A stretch of DNA of 64,000 nucleotides from positions 809,501 through 873,500 of the forward strand of contig JACCIC010000021.1 of the NCBI GenBank assembly GCA_018907035.1, in the 5' to 3' direction. Below are positions 23,768 to 36,170 of the stretch, piece after piece; positions within the stretch are counted from its first letter, which is position 1; every line of letters begins with the position of its first letter. The stretch is from Sycobia sp. Sy_11. Lineage: Eukaryota > Arthropoda > Insecta > Hymenoptera > Epichrysomallidae. The notes below the pieces were generated by a model. That model had not been told where the DNA came from and did no database searches. It worked only from the letters and a program-made list of their open reading frames with translations. Both the position numbers and the translations under genes were made by a program.

Positions 23768-23905
23768 ATGTCACCCTTAACAATCGCCTTCTCCGCTGCT
23801 TTCGTTTTACTAGCTCCGATGATGGAAAGCGTTCTTGCTAAAGACACACACACACACACACAATACACCATTAGACCTGCGTATATGATATATGCACGCG
23901 ATTAA
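23768..23905 (+). CDS. Candidate 45-residue secreted peptide (unrecognised)
   Basis: ATG in a reasonable context (GCGAACATG) opens 45 codons ending in TAA. The first 24 residues (MSPLTIAFSAAFVLLAPMME, then SVLA) look like a secretory signal: hydrophobic core at residues 5-17, small residues at -3/-1, and a likely cut after SVLA before KD. The remaining 21 residues include THTHT, encoded by a CA microsatellite, then QYTIRPAYMIYARD. The n-region lacks a basic residue, which weakens the call. No TATA box or poly(A) signal was seen close by. It matches no peptide family I know. A first exon of a longer gene, or chance, are both possible. Confidence 0.25.
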   Translation: MSPLTIAFSAAFVLLAPMMESVLAKDTHTHTQYTIRPAYMIYARD

Positions 23906-25690
23906 CGCAGGATGAAAATTCATTAGCTTCTCGACGAGTTAAATACTTCGTTTACTCTATAAATCGCAGGGATTACTGTACAACGAGTCATGGAATTCTA
24001 AAGTAAACGAGTGTCATATAGATATCTGTGTGTGTGCAGTCAGTGTAGTGTTTTTTGCATTACGTAACGTAAAGCAGGAGCATATTAAAAATTTAAATGA
24101 TACGGATTGATTCAGGGAAAAAGTGATTTTCAAGCAAAGGTTTTATTCTTCAACATATTCAATTGCTTTTAACAGTTTAGTATACACCTGAATTTAAATG
24201 TATTTGTATCATCATAATTTAAATATGATTGTTCGATTGTTTTCATGCTGAAATATAATAGTCTATAAATAATAGTCCAATGGTTGATTATATTTGTCAT
24301 TTATACGTTGTGTTTGAGCAACTTCCGCATTCTTATTGCAATCTATTATTAATGTGTACAATATTCAGCAATTGAATAGAAACCTCTTATTACGCTACGT
24401 CCATTCATATAATTCATTTCTGACAAGATCGAGAAGTCCGAAATCTCTATTCATTGTTTGTATTTATTTTACCAACACATTATAATCTATCATTCATTAA
24501 TTATTGATTTATAGATTTTATTATCTATATATACATATACATATACATATATATACATATGTGTGTGTGTGTGTGCGTGTGTGTGCGTGCGTATGTGTGT
24601 GTGGGAGTATGTGTGTGTGTGTGTGTGTAATTAATTTTTAATAAATGATAGATTTTGACATAGAAAAATATTTTTATAATAAAAAAACGATAGGCTTTCA
24701 TTATTGTCAGGAATCTATAACAATACTCCAAGTATATATAATTTTTTGTTATTTTTATTTCACGAGAAGAAAAAGCTCCGAATTTTTCAGGAAGTAATTA
24801 ATTTAAACGACATTAACAAATATGTATCATATTTAGCTTTTTATAAATTTCCTAAATACTGAGTTATCAAGAAAAATGTCAAATTCGACTAAGATTTAAT
24901 TTTATTATCTTAGGAAAGGCTTCGTTAAACTTTTATGGATTGGGCAAAAGATCTAGACATTGATATATTTTCATTTTAAACAAAAAGCTCGATGACAGCA
25001 TTAATCCTTGCCCGATTATATGTAAAAGCTAAAGTTTAAGAAGCTGCAACAGTATATATGACAACAAACGTAGATTGAATGTACACTACGCGTGTCAAAG
25101 TGCTAATTTAATCCGATATCTTCGTTTATGGTAAAAGTTATGGTTTACTCCAAATAAGCAGCATTTTCTAATCACTCCTAGTAAATATGCAGTTGTTAAA
25201 ATAAAATTCTTTTTAATTGATTTGATAATTTTTTATTTTGCGCCTTACACAAAAGTCTACGTTGCAATACAATCAATCGATATCATACATAGACATATGG
25301 ATAATATAGATAACATAGGGATCATCTGCCGTCTTCGTCCTACGACATTGCATTAAGAAAAAAAAAACTATACTGATCACCAGAAAATATAGCTTTCTAT
25401 CTATCAAAATTTTATTGAAACATGTTAAGTAGATTACGAGATTGTGAAATCATATATACAAATACTGCTTCTTCATTGCATTATAGTTATAGTCATTATG
25501 ATAGTACGGAATCTATAAGTATATTTTGAGTATTATGCAAAACAGACATTTTATGCATAAATAACCCATGCTGCTTAAACTTTATTATATAATAGTGTAC
25601 ACATAGTTTTTTTCTTCTTTTTAAGTAGGTAAGCGCTGGAAAATCCAACGCAAATCCCATATAAAGTATTATTTACGTCCATGTAAATGT
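23906..25690. other. AT-rich stretch, no gene seen
   Basis: Long AT-rich interval with a GT-rich microsatellite. No coding or transposon signature was recognised. Confidence 0.5.
24561..24628. repeat. Imperfect GT array
   Basis: GT repeat with GC and TAT variants, preceded by degenerate ATACAT units from about 24530. Confidence 0.95.
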
Positions 25691-25911
25691 CTTCCAAGAG
25701 TCTAGCTAATAAACAGGTCCTTTCAGAAAAGGCCATATACGCTCATGAATCGTCTCCCGGTAACACGGCCCAGAACCCCTACCCCCAACCTCCCCCGCCC
25801 CCACGACATCAACCCAACTTCCGAGCTATTACCCGCCGCGTCCCGTGCGCTTATAAAACTTTCCGCAAGATATATAACGCTCTGCCGTTCGCCCGATAAG
25901 GGATATACCAC

Positions 25912-25914
<3 letters not shown>

Positions 25915-25961
<47 letters not shown>
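25915..25961. repeat. (TA)23 array
   Basis: Perfect TA repeat. Confidence 0.97.
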
Positions 25962-25962
<1 letters not shown>

Positions 25963-26081
25963 CATGTATGTGAGCAGCCTCCTACCCCTTTCATGTGGAA
26001 CCTCGTTCAAGAGCCAGCTACATATAACTGCAGTCTTTTGGCCTCGCTGTAATCGTTCGATAGGTATATGTGAGAAAGCGG

Positions 26082-26085
<4 letters not shown>

Positions 26086-26141
<56 letters not shown>
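26086..26141. repeat. (GA)28 array
   Basis: Perfect GA repeat. Confidence 0.97.
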
Positions 26142-26143
<2 letters not shown>

Positions 26144-26351
26144 TAGAGTGAGAGGTAAAAAGAGAACGAGAGAGAGAGATGGAGAACTATTTGGCTTAGC
26201 GGGACCGTCCATTATACGCCGGTGTTAATTAGAACGATCTCCCGCTACGCGGACAACGTCGAGATCCCCTCCCCTACCCCTATCCGGTTCCACCCCCACT
26301 CTCTTTCCGAGGTGCGTGTATCTCAGAAGCGGGCCGCTCGGATGGTACGAC

Positions 26352-26354
<3 letters not shown>

Positions 26355-26383
<29 letters not shown>
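26355..26383. repeat. (CT)14 array
   Basis: Perfect CT repeat. Confidence 0.96.
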
Positions 26384-26385
<2 letters not shown>

Positions 26386-26494
26386 GCGGCGCAGCCACGT
26401 GTAATCCTCCCCCACCGCTCCACCGTAAATCGGGATTAAACTTAGCGGCACTGTCGTTTCGGTGTCCATATACGCGTGTGCGAGCGCCTCTATA

Positions 26495-26499
<5 letters not shown>

Positions 26500-26546
<47 letters not shown>
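26500..26546. repeat. (TA)23 array
   Basis: Perfect TA repeat. Confidence 0.97.
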
Positions 26547-26547
<1 letters not shown>

Positions 26548-26850
26548 CTTTAGGCACCGCTACGCCCTCTATATAGTCCCGGGGACGTTTCTGCGGGGGA
26601 AATGAAACGATTCGAATGGTCCCGCGGCCCTGGCGCAATGGAACGCGAATGCCGATCTAATTCGCAAATGTTGCCTTCTCGGTGGTGCAGAGGACGGAGG
26701 GAGGATGGCGTACAGTCCTCTATGTCCAGGACGGTATTAGCCGGGGCTTAATAAAGATCTCTTTGTAAATTCGTGGAGGCGAGAAATAGCCGGGTCCACT
26801 GGTGTAAATTTGCAATCGCTCATTGAATTTATAATGTATATACGGCGATT

Positions 26851-29050
26851 TATACCAGTTTATGCAATATAATACTGTTAATCGATCGGTGATTGAATAT
26901 GCGCTCGTTCGAATTTGGAGAGATTATCTTATATTACATGCAAGATCATTATTCTGATAATGGCTTTCGGATCAGTTTGGGCCAGGTATTGAGAAAAACC
27001 AAAGAACGATAGTTTTTTTTAACCTATACCTGTCTTGGTTGTGCTTTTTGACATAAAAAAAGGAAATAAATTTAATGAAAGAAAAATTAAAATAAATTAA
27101 ATAAACGCACAGTAGAAGCAGAACAAAATTGAATATTAGATATGTAACGTATGAACGCGAAGAAGCGCGAAGAAGGTTTTAATAAAATTATACGATAATG
27201 ATAATGGTGAGCGCGAAGTACAAATTCTAACGAAAATATGATACTTAACAGTGTCGACTATATAACAAATAATTATTTCGACTAGTAACAAGGAGAGTGT
27301 CCCGAATGAGGGTCACGCATTGTAATAAAAAAAAGTTACCTTCATCTTTTACGATATGACATAGAATATAGGCCAGAGTATCCACCCAGCCCCCATGCTG
27401 GAAATTTACTGATATCTATTGTAACATGTTAGATTTGCCAACTGCAGATAATTTTAAGCTCGATTATCGGCATCCGATTGCGTTCCGATACATTTTTAAA
27501 TGAATTCTTCTCGCATCACACTTTTTATATCGCATCATACTTTTTATTTTTTAAATTACAATCACTGCCTCAAATGCCAACGCTAGTCAAATTCAAAGTG
27601 CATGTAGTCGGGAATACGATCTTCTAGAATTCGCATACTTTCTTCAATAAATATGAGAGAGGAATCATTACGATAATTCCTCTCGACATTACAACATTAA
27701 TTACACAATACAATCGAATTTAGACACAACGCCTATAGTTTCTATTTTCTAATGGTGTCCTTTTCGAATTTGCTAATATCATTAAGTTTATTACACACTA
27801 AAAAGACTTTTATTCTAATTATTAAATTTTATTACATTAAAGTATTTTTTTTAATATTTTTTAAACAAATATTATAGAAACAATTGATGATGGGTCAGGT
27901 AACAATCAATTTGTAAGCATCAATGATATGTTTATCACTAGGAGTATTCTTGATGTAAACGTATTGAAAAATAAATTCTTTATAATATTGATTATATCTA
28001 AAAATTTTGTTTTTTTTTAAAAGGCTCTAAAAAAATATGAAAACAAATTTTTACAAAATTACAGTTTTAGATAGGGATTATAAAAAGTTTATTAAAAAAA
28101 ACAGAAAAACAAAAAATTGGCTTATCCATGTACTATCCATTTTCCAATCGTTCCATTTTGTATATAATATACTTGATAAAATTGAATAAAATTTTCAGCG
28201 CAGTCGAAAAAGTGAATTTCTCCGCTCGTTCCTTCTTCCACTTCCCATACATTATTCCACTCTGCTTTATGCTTACCGTAAATATTGATGAAGCTTTGTT
28301 TTCCCGACTATTTTGAAACTTTAGCTGATAAATTTTTATGATATTATATATTTAAGCCGATATTTCACATTTTACTAATTGTACTTACAAATTTATTGAC
28401 TTAATTATTAATTGATTTATTATTCCCTTTAAAGTCAATTACTTTATTATTATCTTCTGCTTTATGCATTTTTCATACTCCTTTTCTTTCTTTTCCGATC
28501 GAGAATTATGAGAACGGTACAATTTAAAATTAGATCGTCAACATGCGTGGAGGTAGTTTTAAAGCCTGAAACATTCATCAATGAACATTCTAAATTTAAT
28601 AATCAAATAAATAAATATCTATCGATAAAAACTGTAAATCTAAGGATCTACGCGAGTCACGAACAATAATGTGAAACACGCTCGAAATTTCTCGCACGCG
28701 CGCATTTCGCGAACATTCAACGAACACGTCAGCTGAAAATTGCATGCGCAATTTTTGAAAACTGAGGCTCGCACGGAAACTGCAGACGTACGAGAAGCTG
28801 CAGTAAAATTTTCGCTTAAAATAAAGTTCAGACATCAGGAAAATAAGGCGCCGTCTCGTGATATTTGGCGTGTTATTCGTATGTCCCGTATTAAGAACGT
28901 ACATTAGAATTGTAGAGGAGATTGTGTTGTTTTTTGTTTGTTTGCAATTCTGGATAGCTTCAAAATCTCGATAGTAGAATCACAAAGGAAAATTATTTAC
29001 ATCGCGTACGATAGTTTCTTTCTTGATATCAGAAAACAATTTTTAATGAG
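26851..29050. other. AT-rich stretch, no gene seen
   Basis: Frames of 62 codons (28128-28316, plus) and 102 codons (28596-28904, minus) show no family signature. No repeat family was recognised. Confidence 0.45.
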
Positions 29051-29379
29051 AAAAATTCGCCGAATCCGAGATCTCGTTCTCCCTTGGTCCACTCCTGCGG
29101 TAGAGAGGCATAAGTGTTGGTCATGTAATTAAATAGCTGTTACGTACAGCGGTAAGCGGAGGATAAACGCAAGCGGACGGGTTTACGCACGAAAGATCAA
29201 GGAAAACGATCAGAGGCGGTAATTTAAAGATAAAAAACAAATAGTGCGAACTGTGGCGCAATTCTTCAAGGTGCCGATAATATCCCATCTTATAGAGTCC
29301 ATAGAATATATAAAGATAAGACATCCAGTGCTTAGTTTCCTTTCTGTTAGATTAAGTGACGCGCACTCTTTTCTCTCTG

Positions 29380-29380
<1 letters not shown>

Positions 29381-29411
<31 letters not shown>
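29381..29411. repeat. (CT)15 array
   Basis: Perfect CT repeat. Confidence 0.96.
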
Positions 29412-29415
<4 letters not shown>

Positions 29416-29581
29416 GCTCGCTCGTTCTATTTCTCTTATAAGCTCCGCTTTTAGCAGTACCTCTCATTCTGTCCCGTTCTCTTTCTCTATACTTCGCGAA
29501 AAACTGGATCTATATAGAAGAGGGGTGCATACTGATCTTTACGACTACCTCTTTCTTCTTTCCTTTTTCTCTCTTTCGCTT

Positions 29582-29582
<1 letters not shown>

Positions 29583-29614
<32 letters not shown>
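29583..29614. repeat. CT array, one interruption
   Basis: CT repeat interrupted once by TT near 29603. Confidence 0.95.
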
Positions 29615-29766
29615 ATTCATCCTTTCCTTTCCAGCCGCACTGGCCCTCATAAAAATTCCGCTCTTACTTCCTCTGTTCCAGATCTCTCTTCCCCGCCCTC
29701 TCGCTTTGTTCTGCAAAATCTATCCCACGTAATCTCCCTTTATATACATATACATATACATACAGA

Positions 29767-29768
<2 letters not shown>

Positions 29769-29811
<43 letters not shown>
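29769..29811. repeat. (TA)21 array
   Basis: Perfect TA repeat preceded by ATACAT variants. Confidence 0.97.
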
Positions 29812-29815
<4 letters not shown>

Positions 29816-29965
29816 CACATGGCTTATTTATTCCGCGCAATCGCGCGCGACAGAGCTGTCCCTCGCGCACGCGCCCGCGTTTTATAAAAATTTATAAGCG
29901 ATTCTCAAAACGCTAACTTTTTAATATGCGTGCTCGTGCAGTCGCACCGGTGTACCTCTCACCCC

Positions 29966-29992
29966 CTCTCTCTCTCTCTCTCTCTCTCTCTC
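29966..29992. repeat. (CT)13 array
   Basis: Perfect CT repeat. Confidence 0.96.
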
Positions 29993-30080
29993 GCTCCCTC
30001 TCACTCTCTCACTGTGTCGTACGACTCGTAACAACGCGTCGTTCACCCCATTTCCTTGACTCATTTCTTTTTTTTTCTGC

Positions 30081-31640
30081 ATGAAATTTACATATAAATA
30101 TCGGCCCCCACTGATCTTAAACAAATGTATACGAATTGTGTATCTACCTGCTCGTATAAGAAAAATAAAGGGGGTATCGAAAAGAGAGGGGGCTCCGAGG
30201 GACAAATGCTAAAAGTGAGATAGTTGAAGAGAGAGATGGAGAGAGAGAGAAGAGGCAGAGAGAGCATGAGAGAATTACTATAAGAATGAAAATATGCAAG
30301 GCATCTTCGAAGCCAACCTTAGCTCGCGAGCGATTTCTTCAGACTGCCCGAGAAAGTTTAATTACTTTCTTCGGGGGACGGGCGGACCAGTGGCATTGCG
30401 CGGTGAGGGGCGGATGGGTGAAGTAGGAGGGGGAGGGCGGTCGACCGGGACGGTGCGCAGCGAGAGGGATTCATTATTCCGAGATAATATACGCGTGTTC
30501 TATTCTCGAGTTTTTTAATTTTTTAAGTTTTCCCTCCCGTGAAATGAATATTGAGCGGGGCCGCGGGAGACAAAAAGCCGACGGCCGCCACCGCGTCGCA
30601 CCGGTCGAATTAATCTTAGCGGAATTCCATTTGTTGAACTTCCGTGCGCGCGCGCGCGCGCGCACCCATCCGCCCCGGAGACGAGGCTATCTGTAATTAT
30701 TTTTGTGCCTCCGCTCTCTTATATTGTCCGTTTAAATTCGATCGGCTACATCGAAGCAGGCTCTGAGTCATTCTGTTCTAGTCCCGGGAACATGTAGGAA
30801 TGACTGGGCCATTTTACGGGCTGCGCATCCTTATAAGCTCGAAAGTTCGAAGCAAAGTTGGTAAAATGCAATGGAATAATTAACTTTTTAACATGTTGTC
30901 ACATTTTAACAGAATCGGCTAAAAATTTATTGGACAAGTATGTTACATTATTGAATTGCAATTTAGGAATGTAAAACATTTACAAGTAGCTCTGAAGATG
31001 TTTTCGAAAAATCTTGTGTGTGTGCGCGTGTATATATATATCATCTTAATCGAGCAATTCTTCCCGATTTCCTCCCATCATTCCCGTAATACTGTTAGTG
31101 TATGCAGAGTGTATATGCATCTGAGACCGAACGCCTGACGGATGTTTCTCGGCCTGCTCCGCGAAAATTCTCTGGCTCCGGCGTCAATCGAACCTCTCGA
31201 AAATATCACGGACTTTCGCCGGAATAGAGTCCGGCGCGCGTGCAAAATTATCGCCGAATCCTGAATCGAGCCACTCCTTCGGCGCGGGGCCAATGGGCGA
31301 CGAGTAGGGCATACGAAAGTTCAGCTTCTGGTTTATTAAAGGCGAGAGAAAAGTATATGATTAAAAGAAAAGAGAGGAGGAAAAAAATACGGTGCTTCAT
31401 TCTTGCTTAATTTCCCTCAGGCTTACTCCCGTCCCCCCCTTCCAGTCACTCCGTTTTGTGCGCTTTATTTTCTCCCACGATATTAAAGTCGCCTCTTCAA
31501 ATGATGAATGTAAGACTTATGCTACTAGCTCTTGTTTAAATTACTTTCGTTGTGCTAGTCTACTTTTGTATGGAAACGGTGACGATACTCCGGTGGGTCG
31601 TTGAATAACAAATGGCGGGAACGAGCGATGTAATCGCAGA
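30081..31640. other. GC-rich island
   Basis: CpG-rich at 30.3-30.8 and 31.1-31.3 kb, with a CG-alternating palindrome at 30644-30665. Frames of 60 to 74 codons lack recognised domains. Confidence 0.5.
30644..30665. repeat. CG-alternating palindrome, Z-DNA prone
   Basis: 22 bp of perfectly alternating purine-pyrimidine (GTG, CG units, CAC), which is also its own reverse complement. Confidence 0.9.
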
Positions 31641-32411
31641 TATTGATGGATTAATTGGTACGTTTATTTAGCCCCATTATCCAAAATCCCTGTGGAGTAA
31701 TAGCAAAATTATGACATATTGGACAATTAAAAGAATAAAGAAACAACATCGCGCATGCTAATAACAAATGATCGCTCTTTATACAAATGAATATTTTTAT
31801 CGTATAGCACAATATATTAAAAATAATAGAATTGATAACGAACAGCTGGTGCATAATTTATGTAAAAAATAATTCTAACGAACTTGTAGACAGCCCCATT
31901 TTAGTTTTACAAATAATAGTTTGCAATCCAATACATGCCCCTATGTAGTAAGGCTAATATCATGTAATATCAAGAGGCGAAAAGAGTTCATGCTCTTCAT
32001 AGTAGGCAATTATCTAGATCTATGTGAATCTATAGAAATCTGGACAGGGGGGGCTTGTACCCGATGGTGATTCCGATCTAGGAAGTTCGCTATCATTCAT
32101 AATAACTGATCTCTTCCAAAGTGTGAAATAATCACCGATTTCTAAGGATAAGCTATAAATTATTCAAATGACGAGCGTAATTTGACAGAGCGTATCTTTG
32201 AACTAGAAAATTGACAGGTCGCCACAACTAGTAGGACCTCATATTTTGTGAGAGCGTCAATTTAAACTAAATATCGGTTTGGTTCAATTAAGATATCCTT
32301 TAACGTATATTGGGTGCAAAATGGGTAACAGCAGGTTACTTCTAGGTAATGTTAAATTTCTTTGAAAGGAAACTAAATGGCGATTTAGTCTTACTTCTTA
32401 TAAAACCATCG

Positions 32412-32471
<60 letters not shown>

Positions 32472-32749
32472 ATTAATGTCTAATAGAGACTTCAGTTTAA
32501 TTGAATGGAGCAAAATGAATATTGAAGCTTATGTGTATATCTGAAAAAACATGTTGGATATTACAAACAGATGGAAAAATAGAAACAATGGAAAAATTCG
32601 ATAATAGTGTAGAAAATTTAATCTAATCAAATTTCTATATGGAAATAAATAGAGGAAGGTTCCATTGACAGAAAAAGTAAGGTATTCAATTTTGTTTATT
32701 ACATTTAACTGATTTCATCAAGACGGAATGTGGATTACTCTTATATAAG
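31641..32749. other. AT-rich stretch, no gene seen
   Basis: Contains a long TA array. The minus-strand reading around 31.9-32.3 kb has scattered short open pieces that could belong to the retroelement-like remnant downstream, but nothing specific was recognised. Confidence 0.4.
32415..32466. repeat. (TA)26 array
   Basis: Perfect TA repeat. Confidence 0.97.
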
Positions 32750-33410
32750 TTATAACGATTTATTTGAAATACAGATAAATCGTAACATATATAGGAATTG
32801 AAGATAATTGAGAGTAATGATTTCAATAAAATTGGACCTGATAGTTCTACATGTAAAAATAGTATCACGACGCGTCCAAATGTATTTGTAAGTTCTTTTA
32901 CCAGTACGCTTTTTAGCAACTATGCCTAAGTTGTCGTAAGTGCTCATAAAATTTCATTCATTTGGATGGCTATTGGTAAGGTATTTATAAATTTTCACTT
33001 TACAATACCGGTTCGTTTAAATCGTCGAATTTTTTTTTATATTCATTTTATCGATTATTAGGAACATCTTGGTGAAGTGATCCCATTTAAGCGGAATTGG
33101 CATGGCTTTGTAAGCAATGTATTCGGTAAGATGGCAAATAGACGAAGAATTCAACGAAAGCTGGATAGATTCCTCCACATTGCTAATATTTCCGATACTA
33201 TTATCCATTTTCATCGATCTACCATAGTATCACATAATGCGGTAAAACATTAACACATTTGTCAAAAGCAATCGCAGGATCATCAACGCTACCTTTACGT
33301 TGATAATTCGATTTTACCAAATTCAACGACCCTACTTTAAAGATTTTTGGGCAAGGCAGACTTCGTGAGAAATTGAAATACAAGAACATACACTTGAAAT
33401 ACAAGAACAT
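32750..33410 (-). pseudogene. Possible retroelement ORF remnant, broken
   Basis: Three minus-strand frames of 63 to 77 codons follow in order (33219-33410, 33017-33214, then 32686-32947 in two frames), separated by stops and shifts. The segment at 32750-32947 contains KKRTGKRTYKYIWTRRDTIF, a basic, aromatic pattern like the C-terminal region of some insect non-LTR ORF1 proteins (Tyr-x-Trp then Phe/Ile-x-Arg). That resemblance is from memory and weak. The other segments (for example SSICHLTEYIAYKAMPIPLK) read like protein but match nothing I know. A decayed gag-like or host gene fragment would both fit. Confidence 0.25.
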
Positions 33411-33414
33411 ACAC
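33373..33414. repeat. 21-bp perfect tandem duplication
   Basis: Two identical copies of a unit beginning TTGAAATACAAGAACATACA (33373-33393 and 33394-33414). On the minus strand it is an in-frame seven-codon duplication within the 33219-33410 frame. Confidence 0.9.
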
Positions 33415-33966
33415 TAGAAGTCATTTTTTTCACCGGATTCTGACCACATTTACGATATAGAGATAATTAATTATAATGCGTTTTTAATCTCTGTAACTAA
33501 GCAAAAATAAGTAGCTTATTTTTAAGAAATGTTACATTTCTTTCATTATTTTACATTTTGCATATATATATTTTTAACTCTTTAAAAGCTTTATTAATTT
33601 CTTCTTAGACTTAGTTACCATTATAAAGATTATATAGTTATTAAATTTAAAGTAATGAAAATTTTAATAAAATTTAAATATATGTAAAAATTTTTCCAAA
33701 ACCTATTCAAAGACTAATGCAAATATCTGGCTTAATTTTAGACTTGAAAAAATAAAAGATATATTAATATAAAAATCTACTAAAAATCTACTAAAAATCT
33801 AATAAAATAGTTAATTAAGTATTCTATTCGTTTACACTCGGCAATAATAGCTGAATACGAAATAACAATACACCTTAAATATAATAATCATTTAACTCGC
33901 GCTAACAGCAATTCCAAAGTAAACAAACACTGTTTCAAGCATGCCGGCTGTATAGAGCTAGCTAGT

Positions 33967-33968
<2 letters not shown>

Positions 33969-34010
<42 letters not shown>
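33969..34010. repeat. (TA)21 array
   Basis: Perfect TA repeat. Confidence 0.97.
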
Positions 34011-34012
<2 letters not shown>

Positions 34013-34215
34013 ATCACAATGTGTGAAGAGGCTACAGTAGCGAGCAGAATCAGGATAGCTGAATTTTTACGTTTACCAAGTTTAATGATCAGCGCAACCG
34101 CTGATTGTTCAATATACAGGTGCCGGTGGAAAACAAGACACACTTGTTCCAAAATAAATTCGAAAGAAGATAGTTGAGTCAATAGAAATTTTAAAAATAT
34201 GCGAATTGAGAACCA

Positions 34216-34240
34216 TAGAGAGAGAGAGAGAGAAAGAGAG
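34216..34240. repeat. Short GA array
   Basis: GA repeat with one AAA interruption. Confidence 0.93.
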
Positions 34241-35073
34241 ATCAACTCGAGCTCGTATTCTCAGCTTCACCTTGGTTAAATAGTTGTGAAAGTTATAGTG
34301 GACATTCTGATTAAAATTTTAAATCAATTTGCCGAAAGTGCCGCCAATTCGTAACTCCCGGAATATTTGACTAACTCTGATTGGCCAGCTATTTCAACGC
34401 CGAGTGTTTCAACTACCGCTATTTCAGCTGCAAATTATCTGATATCGTCAAATTTAAACGATGCGCTGCATAAAACTTTTCTTTGCTTTTATATATATAT
34501 ATATATACTACTCTGAGAATATCTCAAAATATTTGCCATTAAATAATTTCACTATTTTAACATACGTTCTTTAAAAGAAAAATTTATATATCACTGAATA
34601 CATTTCACATTCAATTTTCAAAGAGATGTATTGCAATTCAGATTATTTCAATGAAGATAGTAAATTTCTCACGGTTATTATATAGTATAATAGTGGAATG
34701 TGTTATAATGGAATAATGTGTATAATAACCTTGCATGCACGGTGTAAAATAATGTGTAATTATAATAAAATATCGTTCAAATCAAATTATGCGCAGAAAT
34801 AATTCCCTCGATTAACCTCGACCCACAGATTACATTTTAGCCCTTTAAAGTGATTCTGTTGGGGGAGAAAAAGAAAAGCACGATATACATTCGTCTCGGC
34901 TGCTTTTTTTTCCTCTTAAACCGACTCATTACTTCCGAGAGTAGCGCGCTTGGTTTTTGAAAACATGAATTTTAATTACCACAGTTGGATTGCAAAAGAA
35001 CGGTCGAAATTAGTTTCACGAACGAGAGAACAAAAAAGTTACTCGTTCCGTCGAGCCTCGCACTTATTACAGA

Positions 35074-35075
<2 letters not shown>

Positions 35076-35114
<39 letters not shown>
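35076..35114. repeat. (CT)19 array
   Basis: Perfect CT repeat at the left edge of the island. Confidence 0.97.
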
Positions 35115-35116
<2 letters not shown>

Positions 35117-35160
35117 CCTCCTCCTCCTTTTCTGCAATTATTCGGTCATTTGAATAAGAT

Positions 35161-35727
35161 ATGGAAATAATTCAAACAATGCGCTACCTCCTGCCCAAAG
35201 TTTATTTCCGTTCCGTAAGCCCCGAAGAACTTTCAATACACCTTCGAGCACGCGGAAATGGCATATGGAAATTTGGAACTTCACGGGGGCGGGGGAGGGG
35301 GGAGTGGAGTGCATCAAATAATATTCTCGCCGCGCTATCTCAACTTTCCCCGAAATTTCCGCGTGCGCCTAAAATTCAATCCGGAACTTTCTATCTCGAC
35401 TTCGCCATCGTCCCCTCTCCGCCCTCGCCGCCGACCGATGCTCGTACGATAAAACCACCCCGAGTCAGTCTGCTTTACGCATTAAGGCTTCTCATCTCCT
35501 CCTCCCCCCCCTCCCAGCGGTCCAATTCGTACGTTCACGCGGGCACAATAAAGCAGGGGGCGGAGGTGTCTGGCGTTACGAGCGCTCTCAGCGCGAGCGT
35601 CCCCCTCCCTCTGCTCACTTCGAGAGACTCGGACAAGGGCGCGTACGAGGGCACCGGCGCTCGCTACGCGGTCGTTGGCAGCGATCCCGAGTACCCCGCG
35701 CGACCGATTAACATTGGGAAATGCTAA
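35161..35727 (+). CDS. Unrecognised 188-codon open frame
   Basis: ATG to TAA, 188 codons, the longest plus-strand frame in the window free of a microsatellite. The N-terminal 35 residues (MEIIQTMRYLLPKVYFRSVS and on) are mixed; the middle is Ser/Pro-rich; the end has GAYEGTGARYAVVGSDPEYP. No domain, signal peptide or membrane segment is evident. The same DNA is also open on the minus strand (83 codons at 35482-35733), as expected from low stop density in CpG-rich DNA. Probably not a gene. Confidence 0.15.
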   Translation: MEIIQTMRYLLPKVYFRSVSPEELSIHLRARGNGIWKFGTSRGRGRGEWSASNNILAALSQLSPKFPRAPKIQSGTFYLDFAIVPSPPSPPTDARTIKPPRVSLLYALRLLISSSPPSQRSNSYVHAGTIKQGAEVSGVTSALSASVPLPLLTSRDSDKGAYEGTGARYAVVGSDPEYPARPINIGKC

Positions 35728-36170
35728 TCGCACCGGCGGCGTTGCGGAGCCAGGGACTTAGCGATCCCGCTGCCGCGACGCCACCTCGCCACCCGTTTTT
35801 GTGCAAAGAGAAGGCGAGGATCGACTGACGCGTTACGCCGCGGAGGTAATGACGGGGTGGAGTTGGGGGGGGGGGATGAAGACGAGTGACCGCGCGGGCG
35901 GCTGGGAAGTGTATGGCGGAAAATGCCAATTTTCGGTCCGCTCCCGAAGGCCCCGGTGGCTGTGGAAAAGGCGCGTACTCGTCGCGAAAGGCGCGCGCGG
36001 CTTTACTTACGCGAGCCGCGCTTTGGGCAGCCTGTAGACGAAGCGTGAACGAACGGTGAGTCGGCTCTGGGCGTAACGGCCGCGGCGTTTTAGCCCTAGC
36101 ACGACGCTGCCCGGTGACATCCTGTTCTTGTCTGACACTGACCGCCAGGTTCGAAGGTCGCCAACGACTG

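Larger units (their letters stand above)
25691..26850. other. GC-rich island with four microsatellites
   Basis: CpG-rich pieces are separated by two TA arrays, a GA array and a CT array. Frames of up to 137 codons here are largely Tyr-Ile, Arg-Glu or Ser-Leu runs. Confidence 0.55.
29051..30080. other. CT-rich block with TA array
   Basis: Three CT arrays and one TA array within 650 bp. Open frames pass through these repeats. Confidence 0.5.
33421..34900. other. AT-rich stretch, no gene seen
   Basis: Contains a three-unit 11-bp repeat (AAAAATCTACT type) at about 33771-33803, a TA array and short GA and TA tracts. No gene was seen. Confidence 0.5.
34901..36170. other. GC-rich, CpG-rich island
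   Basis: CpG-rich from 35.2 to 36.15 kb with a G run at about 35865-35875 and a CT array on the left. It contains the 188-codon frame listed separately. Confidence 0.6.

Noticed and set aside
33373..33414. Direct repeat considered as a CRISPR-like unit
   Set aside because: Two abutting identical 21-bp units without spacers, in a eukaryotic context, are a simple tandem duplication.
36100..36170. Exon-like reading PSTTLPGDILFLSDTDRQ before a GT
   Set aside because: Too short, with no convincing acceptor or partner exon and no recognised family.
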